Source: Komagataeibacter sp. FNDCR2
Lineage (GTDB): Bacteria; Pseudomonadota; Alphaproteobacteria; Acetobacterales; Acetobacteraceae
NCBI RefSeq assembly: GCF_021295395.1
Contig: NZ_JAIWOU010000001.1
Location: forward strand, 1,305,001-1,369,000
DNA length: 64,000 nucleotides
Direction: 5' to 3'
Shown here: positions 27,223 through 34,862 of the stretch, in pieces
Numbering within the stretch: position 1 is the stretch's first letter
Layout of the letters: each line of letters begins with the position of its first letter
Translations under genes and position numbers: made by a program
Notes under the pieces: generated by a model
The model's database searches: none
Seen by the model: the letters and a program-made list of their open reading frames with translations, nothing else
What the model was told of the DNA's origin: nothing

Positions 27223-27251
27223 ACGGCGCCCTTCATCGGGCGCCGTTTTTT
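27223..27251 (+). terminator. Intrinsic terminator after the SSS symporter
   Basis: ACGGCGCCC-TTCATC-GGGCGCCGT, a perfect nine-pair GC-rich stem, followed directly by TTTTTATT. It is the clearest rho-independent terminator in the window. Confidence 0.88.
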
Positions 27252-27284
27252 ATTGCCTGAAGCCGAAATCGGCTCCCTGCCGGT

Positions 27285-27506
27285 TCAGGTTGGCTGCAGG
27301 TCACCGGACAGGTGCGCGCCCTCCGTCACGGCCATGCATCCCTGCCGGGCAAGCTGGCGCAGGATGCACACCACCCCCGGCACGCAGTTGCCGCACTGCG
27401 CGCGGCAGCCCTTGGATTCATAGACCTCTTTCGGCCTGACCGCGCCGTTACGCACGGCCGTCTCCACATCCGCATCCGTCAGCATATTACAAGAGCAGAC
27501 AAACAT
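27285..27506 (-). CDS. bfd: Bacterioferritin-associated ferredoxin (Bfd)
   Basis: Small [2Fe-2S] protein of 73 residues that reduces bacterioferritin to release stored iron. The BFD-like fold is shown by cysteines in CSC at residues 4-6 and in CRAQCGNC at about 34-41, the ligand set of the family, and by the EVYESKG turn. No bacterioferritin gene is adjacent. A palindromic Fur-like site lies about 45 bases upstream of the start. Confidence 0.9.
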   Translation of the reverse strand: MFVCSCNMLTDADVETAVRNGAVRPKEVYESKGCRAQCGNCVPGVVCILRQLARQGCMAVTEGAHLSGDLQPT

Positions 27507-27548
27507 TTATCCATCTCACCCATAAAATGTGAACCCAGCATAAACACG

Positions 27549-27574
27549 AATGAGAACAAATCGCAATGCAATTT
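27549..27574. promoter_or_regulatory. Candidate Fur-type operator upstream of bfd
   Basis: AATGAGAACAAATCGCAATG followed by CAATTT. Within it AAATCGCA-A-TGCAATTT is a near-perfect palindrome (7 of 8 pairs), and the left part resembles Fur repeats of the GAGAA type. bfd is commonly iron-repressed. Assignment is by pattern and context only. Confidence 0.35.
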
Positions 27575-27890
27575 ATAAACTGATCCGATCCGTCCCCATT
27601 CGCCGCGACGTGGATGTCAGGTTACATCCACCCATTTACAACTTTATCACGAGCGATAACATTCATGCCTGTCATATAGCGCCATCCCTTGGGCTTTCGC
27701 CCCATTCACGCCCGTTTATGACAACAATCCTTCCGCACCCGCCGAGGGGGCCTGCCCTTTGCAGGACCGCCCGGTTTGTGCATCCGGACCCTGTCGTATC
27801 GTGGTTCGACGCAAGGAATGTGCCATGTTCCGCATGCTGCTGCGCCGCCCCAATCCGGCGTGAGCACAAGGCATGATGACTCACGCCACA

Positions 27891-27928
27891 AGGTGAAGCT
27901 TTTTCCAAAAAGCTTCAGAAAACGCCGC
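27891..27928. repeat. Dispersed repeat, copy B (partial)
   Basis: Contains GGTGAAGCTTTTTCCAAAAA, GCTTCA, an AAAAC spacer and the left arm GCCGCC, then sequence diverges. It has the same orientation as copy D but lacks the second complete hairpin and the outer right arm. Confidence 0.65.
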
Positions 27929-28414
27929 CTGCGCCATACGCTTTACTAAACCAGCCAGATCGCAGACCGCTTTCGTGTCGGATGTCTGAAAACTCACAAT
28001 AAAGACCAAGCCCGGTGCAGCACCTGCGCACGAAGCCGCTCCAGGCCCGATCGCGCCCCAATCTCATGCGTCGTAATTACATACCGCCATAAAAATGCGC
28101 CAATTCCGTGCCGTCATAACCGGATGTGCCATAATTTCCGCATATCCTTCCCGGCTTTCGCCACCAGCCACGGTGGTTATTAAATAATGTGTTATATCCA
28201 GTGCGGCGATCTTGCGGCTTTCATCCCACCGACAAGACGGACCACCAGAAAAACGGCAAAAAGGACGGGTTTTCTCCCGTATATGGGGTATTTACGCCCC
28301 CTGTGTTCAAATGAACTTTTGCACGTTATGCCCGTTGGTGGTACCAAAAACGATTCTTGCACGCCCACGCGCGAAATATATACTTGACCAAACGATACAG
28401 GAACAGACCCGTCC

Positions 28415-29806
28415 ATGGCTTATACAACAACAAACCCCTATACCGGCGAGAAGCTGAAGACCTTCCCCGAAGCAACGGATCAGGAAGTCCAGACCGCCCT
28501 GACCGATGCGTATGAAGCGTTCAAGGCATGGCGTCATGTCTCCTTTGCCGAACGTGCGAAGGTCATGACGAACGCCGCGGCCATCCTGCGTCGCGATATC
28601 GACAAATACGCCCGGCTGCTCACCCTTGAAATGGGCAAGCTTTATGGGGAAGCGAAGCTGGAAACCGAACTTTCGGCGGAAATCTTTGAATATTACGCCG
28701 CGAATGCCGAACGCCTGCTGACCCCCGAAACACTGCCCGTCGCCGACCCGAAGGAAGGCAAGGCGGTTCTGGTCCACCAGCCGCAGGGCATCGTTTTCGC
28801 GATCGAACCGTGGAACTTCCCCTACTACCAGATCGCCCGCATCATCGCGCCACAGCTTTCCGCCGGGAACACGGTGCTGCTCAAGCATGCATCCAACGTG
28901 CCGCAGTGCGCCGGAGCCTTTGACGCCCTGATGCAGGAAGCCGGCCTGCCCAAGGGCGCGTTCCGTAACCTGTACGCCGCCCGCCATCATACCGAGGTGA
29001 TCCTGAGCGACCCGCGCGTGTGTGGTGTGGCGCTGACCGGCTCCGAAGGGGCCGGGGCGATCGTGGCCGGTGTCGCGGCCAAGGCGCTCAAGAAATCCAC
29101 GATGGAACTGGGCGGTTCGGACGCCTTCATCGTGCTGGAAGACGCGGACCTGGAAAAGACGGTGAAGTGGGCGGTGTTCGGCCGCCACTGGAATGCCGGT
29201 CAGGTCTGTGTCTCGGCCAAGCGGATGATCGTGGTGGACGCGGTCTATGACAGGTTCGTCGACCTGTACAAAAAGGGCGTGGCCGAACTGAAGGCCGGCG
29301 ACCCGATGGACCCGGCCACGACGCTGGCGCCCCTGTCCTCGCAGAAGGCGGCTGATGAACTGGCGGCGCAGGTTGAGGAAGCCAAGAAGCACGGTGCGGT
29401 TGTGGAGACCATCGGTGCGCCGGTGCCCAATGACGGGGCTTTCTTCCGTCCGCTGCTCATGACCAACCTGCACAAGGACAATGAAGCCCGCCTGTGGGAA
29501 TTCTTTGGTCCCGTCACGCAGCTTTACCGCGCCAAGGACGAGGCGGACGCCATCCGTATCGCCAATGACTCCCCGTTCGGGCTGGGTGGCTCCGTCTTTA
29601 CGAAGGACACCAAGCGCGGCGTGAAGGTGGCCGAACAGATCTATACCGGCATGGTCTATGTAAACCACCCGACCATGGTGAAGGCGGATCTGCCGTTTGG
29701 TGGCGTGGCCCGTTCCGGCTATGGCCGTGAACTGATTGGCCTTGGCATCAAGGAATTCGTCAATCACAAACTGATCGACGTGGTGGATATCGACGCGCCG
29801 TTCTAA
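28415..29806 (+). CDS. NAD(P)-dependent succinate-semialdehyde dehydrogenase (Sad-like)
   Basis: Aldehyde dehydrogenase of 463 residues that oxidises succinate semialdehyde (or a similar aldehyde) to the acid. Motifs: EPWNFPYYQ in the cofactor site, the general base in MELGGSDAFIV (about residue 230) and the catalytic Cys in NAGQVCVSAKRM (about 264). The ELGGSD form and overall blocks match the YneI/Sad branch. It may close a 2-oxoglutarate-to-succinate bypass, as acetic acid bacteria often have modified TCA cycles, but no oxoglutarate decarboxylase gene is nearby. Two strong hairpins end the transcript. Confidence 0.88.
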   Translation: MAYTTTNPYTGEKLKTFPEATDQEVQTALTDAYEAFKAWRHVSFAERAKVMTNAAAILRRDIDKYARLLTLEMGKLYGEAKLETELSAEIFEYYAANAERLLTPETLPVADPKEGKAVLVHQPQGIVFAIEPWNFPYYQIARIIAPQLSAGNTVLLKHASNVPQCAGAFDALMQEAGLPKGAFRNLYAARHHTEVILSDPRVCGVALTGSEGAGAIVAGVAAKALKKSTMELGGSDAFIVLEDADLEKTVKWAVFGRHWNAGQVCVSAKRMIVVDAVYDRFVDLYKKGVAELKAGDPMDPATTLAPLSSQKAADELAAQVEEAKKHGAVVETIGAPVPNDGAFFRPLLMTNLHKDNEARLWEFFGPVTQLYRAKDEADAIRIANDSPFGLGGSVFTKDTKRGVKVAEQIYTGMVYVNHPTMVKADLPFGGVARSGYGRELIGLGIKEFVNHKLIDVVDIDAPF

Positions 29807-29817
29807 ATCCCTGCCAT

Positions 29818-29889
29818 GGGTTGATCCCATCGTGATCAACCCGGGCCTGCCCCTCTTCCGCTCCCGCATTGTCGTGCAGCGGAAGAGGG
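29818..29889 (+). terminator. Tandem hairpins after the semialdehyde dehydrogenase
   Basis: The first is GGGTTGATC...GATCAACCC (29818-29842, perfect). The second has 12-base perfect arms CCCTCTTCCGCT...AGCGGAAGAGGG (29851-29889), followed by TTTCGGGGG. Either could terminate transcription, the second being stronger. Confidence 0.7.
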
Positions 29890-30049
29890 TTTCGGGGGAT
29901 GAAGACTGCCTGTGTTGAGACGTAACGCTCGTGCCTGCGGCGCATCGCGTGGCCTATGCCGCCTCGACTTCGCCACTGCTGCATGGCGTTGGCAAGATGC
30001 GGCTCTGTTTGCGTGCACATGCACGCCCTTTATTATTGAGCTATTCTTA

Positions 30050-30082
30050 GAAGCTTTTTGAAAAAAGCTTCACCAAAAACTT
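30050..30082. repeat. Dispersed repeat, copy C (partial)
   Basis: GAAGCTTTTTGAAAAAAGCTTC then ACCAAAAACTT: the AAGCTT hairpin and the outer right arm, without the GCCGCC hairpin. It lies between the convergent semialdehyde dehydrogenase and PAP2 genes, in the orientation of copy A. Confidence 0.65.
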
Positions 30083-30122
30083 CTTTATGATTTAGGAAAG
30101 ATATTACTTATTCCATAAAAGA

Positions 30123-30713
30123 CTAGACAAGCATTCTGTACACGAAGTGACTTACCGAACTTCCCTCGGACAGAACCAGATGCCTGATGGCGACCTCCGC
30201 CCCCAGGTGCCGCCCATGGAACAGGAAGGCGCTCCCGACCACGGCGGGCAGCAGGTAAAGCCATAACGCCTTCGGCACCGGGCCGCATTTGAAGCCCAGC
30301 ACCACAGCGGCTATTGATCCGATCATGGCGCCCGTTATGACCTCGGACACCGAATGGGCGTGTAATACAAGCCGGGTATAGGCCATGACGGCCGCCACGA
30401 ACATCAGGGGCACCATCGTCAGGGTGGGAAGACCGATAAACGCCTCCCGTCCCATCATGATCAACAGGCTGCCATATACAAGGCAGGCCGATGCCACATG
30501 GCCACTGGGACTGAAAACGGGCGCCTGCATGGACACGGCGTAACACAGGCCCACGATTTTCAGGACCAGCATGAGCGCCAGTGTCAGGACAACCGTGCCA
30601 AGCCAGACGGAGGCGCCACGCCGCCATTCCCGCCAGACCATAACGGCCGTGACCGTAGCCACGACCGGCAGAATATCGCCCTGATCGGCAAAATCGGTGA
30701 TGAAACGTATCAT
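30123..30713 (-). CDS. PAP2-family membrane phosphatase
   Basis: Integral membrane protein of about 196 residues with six hydrophobic segments. PAP2 motifs are SPSGH (the middle PSGH motif, about residue 92) and TRLVLHAHSVSEVITG (the RxxxxxH part of motif 3; the usual Asp is Glu). The first motif (KxxxxxxRP) is not clear, so activity toward lipid phosphates is likely but not certain. I chose the ATG at 30713 because the upstream extension is polar and lacks family features. It follows the dehydrogenase cytochrome on the same strand after about 210 bases. Confidence 0.75.
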   Translation of the reverse strand: MIRFITDFADQGDILPVVATVTAVMVWREWRRGASVWLGTVVLTLALMLVLKIVGLCYAVSMQAPVFSPSGHVASACLVYGSLLIMMGREAFIGLPTLTMVPLMFVAAVMAYTRLVLHAHSVSEVITGAMIGSIAAVVLGFKCGPVPKALWLYLLPAVVGSAFLFHGRHLGAEVAIRHLVLSEGSSVSHFVYRMLV

Positions 30714-30926
30714 AACGAGACGTATTTTCCTGCCACCTGCCTGCCCCGCATACCATATGACCGGCACCCTCGCCAGCAATACTCCCTAACGCATGACAGG
30801 AGCAGGGGTTACATACCCCGGCGGGAAAGATGGCCCGGACCGCTTCACCCACGCAGGCCCCGGCAGGACACCCCCGGCCGCAAGGCGGCGGCCGACCTGT
30901 CGGGCATGGGGCAACAGGGCGGTGGT

Positions 30927-32249
30927 TCAGGGCGTTTTGGGCGTTTCCCCGCGCTGGGTCGCGACCTGTTCGGGCGTGACACCGTGATCGCCACTGCCGA
31001 AGGTCCGGGTCACATAATTGACCACGGCCGCGATTTCCGCATTGCTCAGGCGCTGCACATCGGAATTCTGGCCAAAGCCGGGCATATAGGCATGAACGCC
31101 GTTCGCAGTCCGGTTCACGCCCTCCAGAACGGTCATGATCAGGTTATCCGGGCGCCCGGATCCGACAACGGCATTATGAAACAGGGAAGGTACGTAGCGG
31201 TTGCTGGTACCCACCCCGTTATCACCATGACAGGACGCGCAGTTGGCGTCGTACACGCCCTTGCCATCCATCGGGTCGAGGTTGTCGATGCGGGTGAGTT
31301 CGCCCGTGCGGATATCGGGGGCATTCAGGGCCTGACCGATACGTGCGCGCGGCGCGTGTTCGGCATCGTCCTCCATGGCCGGAACCTGAAGGATATAGGC
31401 GGCCAGGGCATGCAGGTCCGTATCGGTCAGGTGGCTGGTGCTATGTTCAACCACCTCCCCCATCGGTCCGGCCGCCTGACTTAGCCCGTCGATATGGCCG
31501 GTGCGCAGATAGGCCACCAGATCATCCTCGCTCCAGTCCCCGATACCGCTGGTCTTGCTGGATGTAATATCGGGCGCGTACCAACCCAGCAGGGATGCCC
31601 CGGCCAGATAACTATCCGCTTTCTCACTCAGCATGACGTTGCGCGGGGTATGGCACGTGCCGCAATGAGCCAGCGCATGGGCGATGTATTTGCCCCGGCG
31701 CAGCTTGTCAAACGTCGTGGCATCGCCTGTTTCCGGCTCACTTTCCCCCGCCACCAGATTCCACACCGCCATGGTGATGCGCAGGTTGGCCGGGAAATTC
31801 AGCGCCGTCGCGGGCGGGGTTTCGGCCACGGGTTTCACATCATGCATGAACCACGCATACAACGCCGTGACATCATCATCCGTCATGCCGGAATAGGAGA
31901 CATAAGGCATGGCGGGGTACAGACGGCTACCATCACGGCGGATGCCGTGGCGCACGCTCTTCTCGAAATCCTGTAGCGTATATTTGCCGATCCCGTGGTC
32001 GGGATCGGGGGTGATATTGGTTGAAATGACATCACCCATCGGGGTCGTGATGCTCAACCCACCCGCGAAGGGCTGGCCGCCGGGCCGGGTATGGCAGGCA
32101 ACGCAGTCCCCCGCCGTAGCGATATATTTACCGTGCGCCAGAAGGTCGGCCGAAGGCTCATCCGCGTGGGCGGGTTCCGTGGACACAACGGCAAGCGCCG
32201 CCCCCGCCCCCAGAACCGACCACAGGATTTTGCGTGCAACATCAGGCAT
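30927..32249 (-). CDS. Triheme cytochrome c subunit of membrane FAD dehydrogenase
   Basis: Periplasmic, membrane-attached electron-transfer subunit of 440 residues passing electrons from the flavoprotein to ubiquinone. A signal peptide spans about residues 1-29 (LGAGAALAVVSTEPAHADE). Three heme motifs are visible: CVACH (C49), CGTCH (about 195) and CASCH (about 335). The first domain contains GGLSITTPMGDVISTNITPD, typical of alcohol, gluconate and sorbitol dehydrogenase cytochromes. Its start overlaps the end of the GMC subunit gene by 8 bases, so the two are coupled. Confidence 0.94.
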   Translation of the reverse strand: MPDVARKILWSVLGAGAALAVVSTEPAHADEPSADLLAHGKYIATAGDCVACHTRPGGQPFAGGLSITTPMGDVISTNITPDPDHGIGKYTLQDFEKSVRHGIRRDGSRLYPAMPYVSYSGMTDDDVTALYAWFMHDVKPVAETPPATALNFPANLRITMAVWNLVAGESEPETGDATTFDKLRRGKYIAHALAHCGTCHTPRNVMLSEKADSYLAGASLLGWYAPDITSSKTSGIGDWSEDDLVAYLRTGHIDGLSQAAGPMGEVVEHSTSHLTDTDLHALAAYILQVPAMEDDAEHAPRARIGQALNAPDIRTGELTRIDNLDPMDGKGVYDANCASCHGDNGVGTSNRYVPSLFHNAVVGSGRPDNLIMTVLEGVNRTANGVHAYMPGFGQNSDVQRLSNAEIAAVVNYVTRTFGSGDHGVTPEQVATQRGETPKTP

Positions 32250-33879
32250 GGGAAAGTTCTTTTTTCAGCGTGTCGGCAACACGCAATGCGAGTGCTGCGA
32301 CGGTCAGGGTGATATTGCCGGTTCCGACCGAGGAGAAGACGGACGAACTTGCGATGAACATGTTCTCGTGGTCATGCGTGCGGCAGAAGCCATCCACCAC
32401 GGAATCCTTCGGGTCGGTTCCCATGATGGTGCTGCCGGCGGGATGGTCCTGCGGGAAATAGCCCGGCGTCCACTGCTCGTCCGTGCCGTGCATGAGACCG
32501 ATCAGTTCCCGGAACAGGCCCCGCGTATGTTCGCAGCTTTTCACGGTATATTCGGGAAGCTTGTAAAACACTTCCGGATGCGGGATACCCAGCGCGTCCT
32601 TGTAATTACTGCTCAGCGTCAGACGGTTCTGCGGGTCGGCCAGCCCTTCATTATGGCTGAACAGCCGGACGGTATGGGAAGCGAGATAGCGGATCTGCTC
32701 CTCCAGCTCCCGGCCGACATACCCCTTGGAAATCGCAAGGGACGTGGCCAGGTCAACCTGGTTGTCGTCCACCATGTGCACGAGATAGGCGCCACGCTCG
32801 TTACGCCAGTTTCCATCACGGAAATTGTCGATCACGTTGGTTTCAAGCGGCCCCCTGCCCGGCCACAGCGCCTTGTCACCACTGATGAAGGTGACCTGCA
32901 CCCCCGTATGGTCCATCATGTTCCGCCCGACATGGCCGGAACTGTTGGCGATGCCATCGGGGCTCTGCTCATCGGCTGAAACCAGCAGGAGCTTCGCCGT
33001 TTCGATACAATGCGCGGCGATAACGAAATATTTGCCGGTGACGCGATGCGATCCCTTGTCGGGGTCATAATAATGTACCGCGGTGACACGCTTGTTGGCG
33101 CTGTCACGCTCGATTTTGTACACCACCGCATTGGGAACGAAGCGCGCGCCCGCCGCCTCGGCATGATAGACGGAGTAGCTGCCATTATACATGGCCCCGA
33201 TGGGGCAGATCGGCATGCAGTTGTTGTGCCCCTCGCAGGTGGGGCGATTATCGTAGGGGCGGGTGTTGCGCGCCTGCGGTTCATGCACCACGCGATAGGG
33301 TGTCTTTTCGCTGATCAGCTTGCGGAACTGCTGCGCCGCGTACGAAATGGGCAGCGCCTCCATCGGGTAGGGCTGGCGGCGGGGGGAGCCGAGATCCTCC
33401 TTCGCCGCATCCGGCCCGCATACCCCCATCATGACTTCCGCCTGATAGTAGAACGGTTCCAGATCATCGTATTTCAGCGCCCAGTCGCGCCCCTGCCCGT
33501 AGCGGGTTTTCAGTTCGAAATCCGATGGCAGGTACCGCCACGCGCACCCCGCCCAATGCCATGTCGTGCCCCCCATCATGCGCAGATAGACCTGCTGATA
33601 GGCTTCCGCATCCGGCCCGGTGGTATGCAGGTAGTCGTTCGGCGTGATCTGGTTGGGGGGGTGTTCCGCCCATGGCACGGAGGGAAAGGGCCCCTGATAG
33701 GACGGCTTGTTTTCAAGGTTACGGAAATTCTCGACAAAATGCTGCCGATCGACACGCGGCCCCGCCTCCAGCACGATGACGGAAATACCCGCCCGCGCCA
33801 GTTCGTTGGCAATGGAACTGCCCGCGACGCCAGAGCCGACGATCACGACATCGGCTGAAAGATCCTGTTCAGATGGCAT
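32242..33879 (-). CDS. GMC-family FAD dehydrogenase large subunit (polyol/aldonate type)
   Basis: Catalytic flavoprotein of 545 residues. The FAD dinucleotide motif DVVIVGSGVAGSSIANELARAG is at residues 9-30. Family blocks include MMGGTTWHWAGCAWRY, CEGHNNCMPICPIGAMY (a cysteine-rich segment usual in gluconate/sorbitol-type enzymes, possibly Fe-S) and the C-terminal DHPAGSTIMG...SVFSSVGTGNITLTVAALALR with the active-site His. In acetic acid bacteria such complexes oxidise D-sorbitol, gluconate or 2-ketogluconate; the substrate is not decided. It is preceded by the small subunit and followed by the cytochrome. Confidence 0.93.
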   Translation of the reverse strand: MPSEQDLSADVVIVGSGVAGSSIANELARAGISVIVLEAGPRVDRQHFVENFRNLENKPSYQGPFPSVPWAEHPPNQITPNDYLHTTGPDAEAYQQVYLRMMGGTTWHWAGCAWRYLPSDFELKTRYGQGRDWALKYDDLEPFYYQAEVMMGVCGPDAAKEDLGSPRRQPYPMEALPISYAAQQFRKLISEKTPYRVVHEPQARNTRPYDNRPTCEGHNNCMPICPIGAMYNGSYSVYHAEAAGARFVPNAVVYKIERDSANKRVTAVHYYDPDKGSHRVTGKYFVIAAHCIETAKLLLVSADEQSPDGIANSSGHVGRNMMDHTGVQVTFISGDKALWPGRGPLETNVIDNFRDGNWRNERGAYLVHMVDDNQVDLATSLAISKGYVGRELEEQIRYLASHTVRLFSHNEGLADPQNRLTLSSNYKDALGIPHPEVFYKLPEYTVKSCEHTRGLFRELIGLMHGTDEQWTPGYFPQDHPAGSTIMGTDPKDSVVDGFCRTHDHENMFIASSSVFSSVGTGNITLTVAALALRVADTLKKELSHA

Positions 33880-33895
33880 GGAGGACGCTCCGGAT

Positions 33896-34511
33896 TCAGG
33901 TGGGTTCTACAACGAATTTTGAAGGCGAAAGGGCTGGCTCGCCCGTTGGAACCGCCACTTCCGGCGGGGTCTGGGTCCAGTAGAACGGACCACCCGCAGC
34001 ATAGGTCTTGGGATAGACGGCATCGCTGGTGATGTCGAACATCAGGGCAGAGCGGTACACCACGACCTTCTGGTCGGCAACGCCACGGTACCAGCCGGTC
34101 ATGATATCGTGAATCACGTCCTTGAACACCGGATCCGCATGTTCGGCGGCGCGCGCCAGCGCGCTGGCGCTGCTGAAACTTCCGCCCGCCATGAGCCCGT
34201 GAAGTTTCTGGATCTGCTCACGCCGGTCCGGTACCGCGCGGATGATACCGGCGTACAGGGCGTGACCGACCTGCGGGTCCAGCGTGTCGCGATCCGTCAG
34301 GCGTTGGGAAAGGGCCAGAAACAGCGGCGCCACCGGGTCATCATCAACCGTGGCGGCCAGACCCCGGTTGGCGCCCATGGCCACGGTGGCCAGGCCCATG
34401 GCCCCAAGCAGCATGTCACGGCGTGACATGCGCAATGCCTGGGCCATCCGTATGCTGTTAGGAGCGGTCAGATGCACACTGGTGGAAAAACACGACCGGT
34501 CTACAGCCATA
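33896..34511 (-). CDS. Small (Tat-exported) subunit of the FAD dehydrogenase, FAD-SLDH family
   Basis: About 205 residues. A twin-arginine signal (MSRRDMLLGAMGLATVAMG) precedes the mature part. The mature part, with FLALSQRLTDRD...LYAGII...VVYRSALMFDITSDAVYPKTYAAGGPFYW, fits the FAD-sorbitol dehydrogenase small-subunit family, which helps fold and co-export the flavoprotein. I chose the ATG at 34511 for its GAGAGG site about 8 bases upstream; ATGs at 34447 and 34429 would shorten the signal. The order small-large-cytochrome matches sldSLC/kgdSLC-type operons. Confidence 0.85.
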
Positions 34512-34862
34512 TGGTGTCGCCTCTCATGCCTGTCTGTCCAGCCGGGATGCCGGAAGAAACAGGCATGGCTGAGCGGAATGCGGTGGTTGAATGTTACGGA
34601 TACCGCCACGTAACGGGATACCGCAACCTCTGCGGCCCCTATATTAGCGAATGGCAGGTTCACGTCTGGTGTACGACAACACAGAATGGCGTGCGGAAAT
34701 ATTACGTAATACTGCGGCCACTGATACACGGCTCCGTGAAGTGATGAAATCCACCTTCGGGTCAATAGCGACAGTATCCTCCCTTCAAAAAAACGGCATG
34801 ACGTTCTTGATAATACCTTGAGGGGGTATAAAATCAGCGGTGAATACGCAAGGAGCGTGGCA
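34512..34862. other. Divergent promoter region of the dehydrogenase and copA
   Basis: About 350 bases between divergent starts. The copA side holds the CsoR-like palindrome at 34813-34829. The rest is moderately AT-rich and has no gene I could support. Confidence 0.45.
34813..34829 (+). promoter_or_regulatory. CsoR/FrmR-type operator candidate before copA
   Basis: ATACC-TTGAGGG-GGTAT: inverted ATACC/GGTAT arms around a G-rich core, with AT flanks, 34 bases before the copA start. Copper-sensing CsoR proteins bind such GC-core palindromes. No csoR or cueR gene lies in the window. Confidence 0.4.

Larger units (their letters stand above)
27507..28414. other. Long divergent non-coding region between bfd and the semialdehyde dehydrogenase
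   Basis: About 900 bases without a convincing gene. It holds a Fur-like site near bfd, a perfect 8-bp-arm hairpin GGCGTGAG...CTCACGCC at 27857-27887, and a partial repeat (copy B) right after it. Frames of 60-110 codons here have no ribosome sites or family features. I saw no tRNA. Confidence 0.45.

Noticed and set aside
27790-27830. GGTTCGA motif suggestive of a tRNA T-loop
   Set aside because: No acceptor or anticodon stems could be paired around it.
27672-27908. Short minus-strand frames between bfd and the semialdehyde dehydrogenase
   Set aside because: They end inside the repeat element, lack ribosome sites, and have no hydrophobic or conserved pattern.
28307-29869. A 520-codon frame antisense to the semialdehyde dehydrogenase
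   Set aside because: It mirrors the codon structure of a clear dehydrogenase gene on the other strand; its protein is Gly/Arg/His-rich without family motifs.
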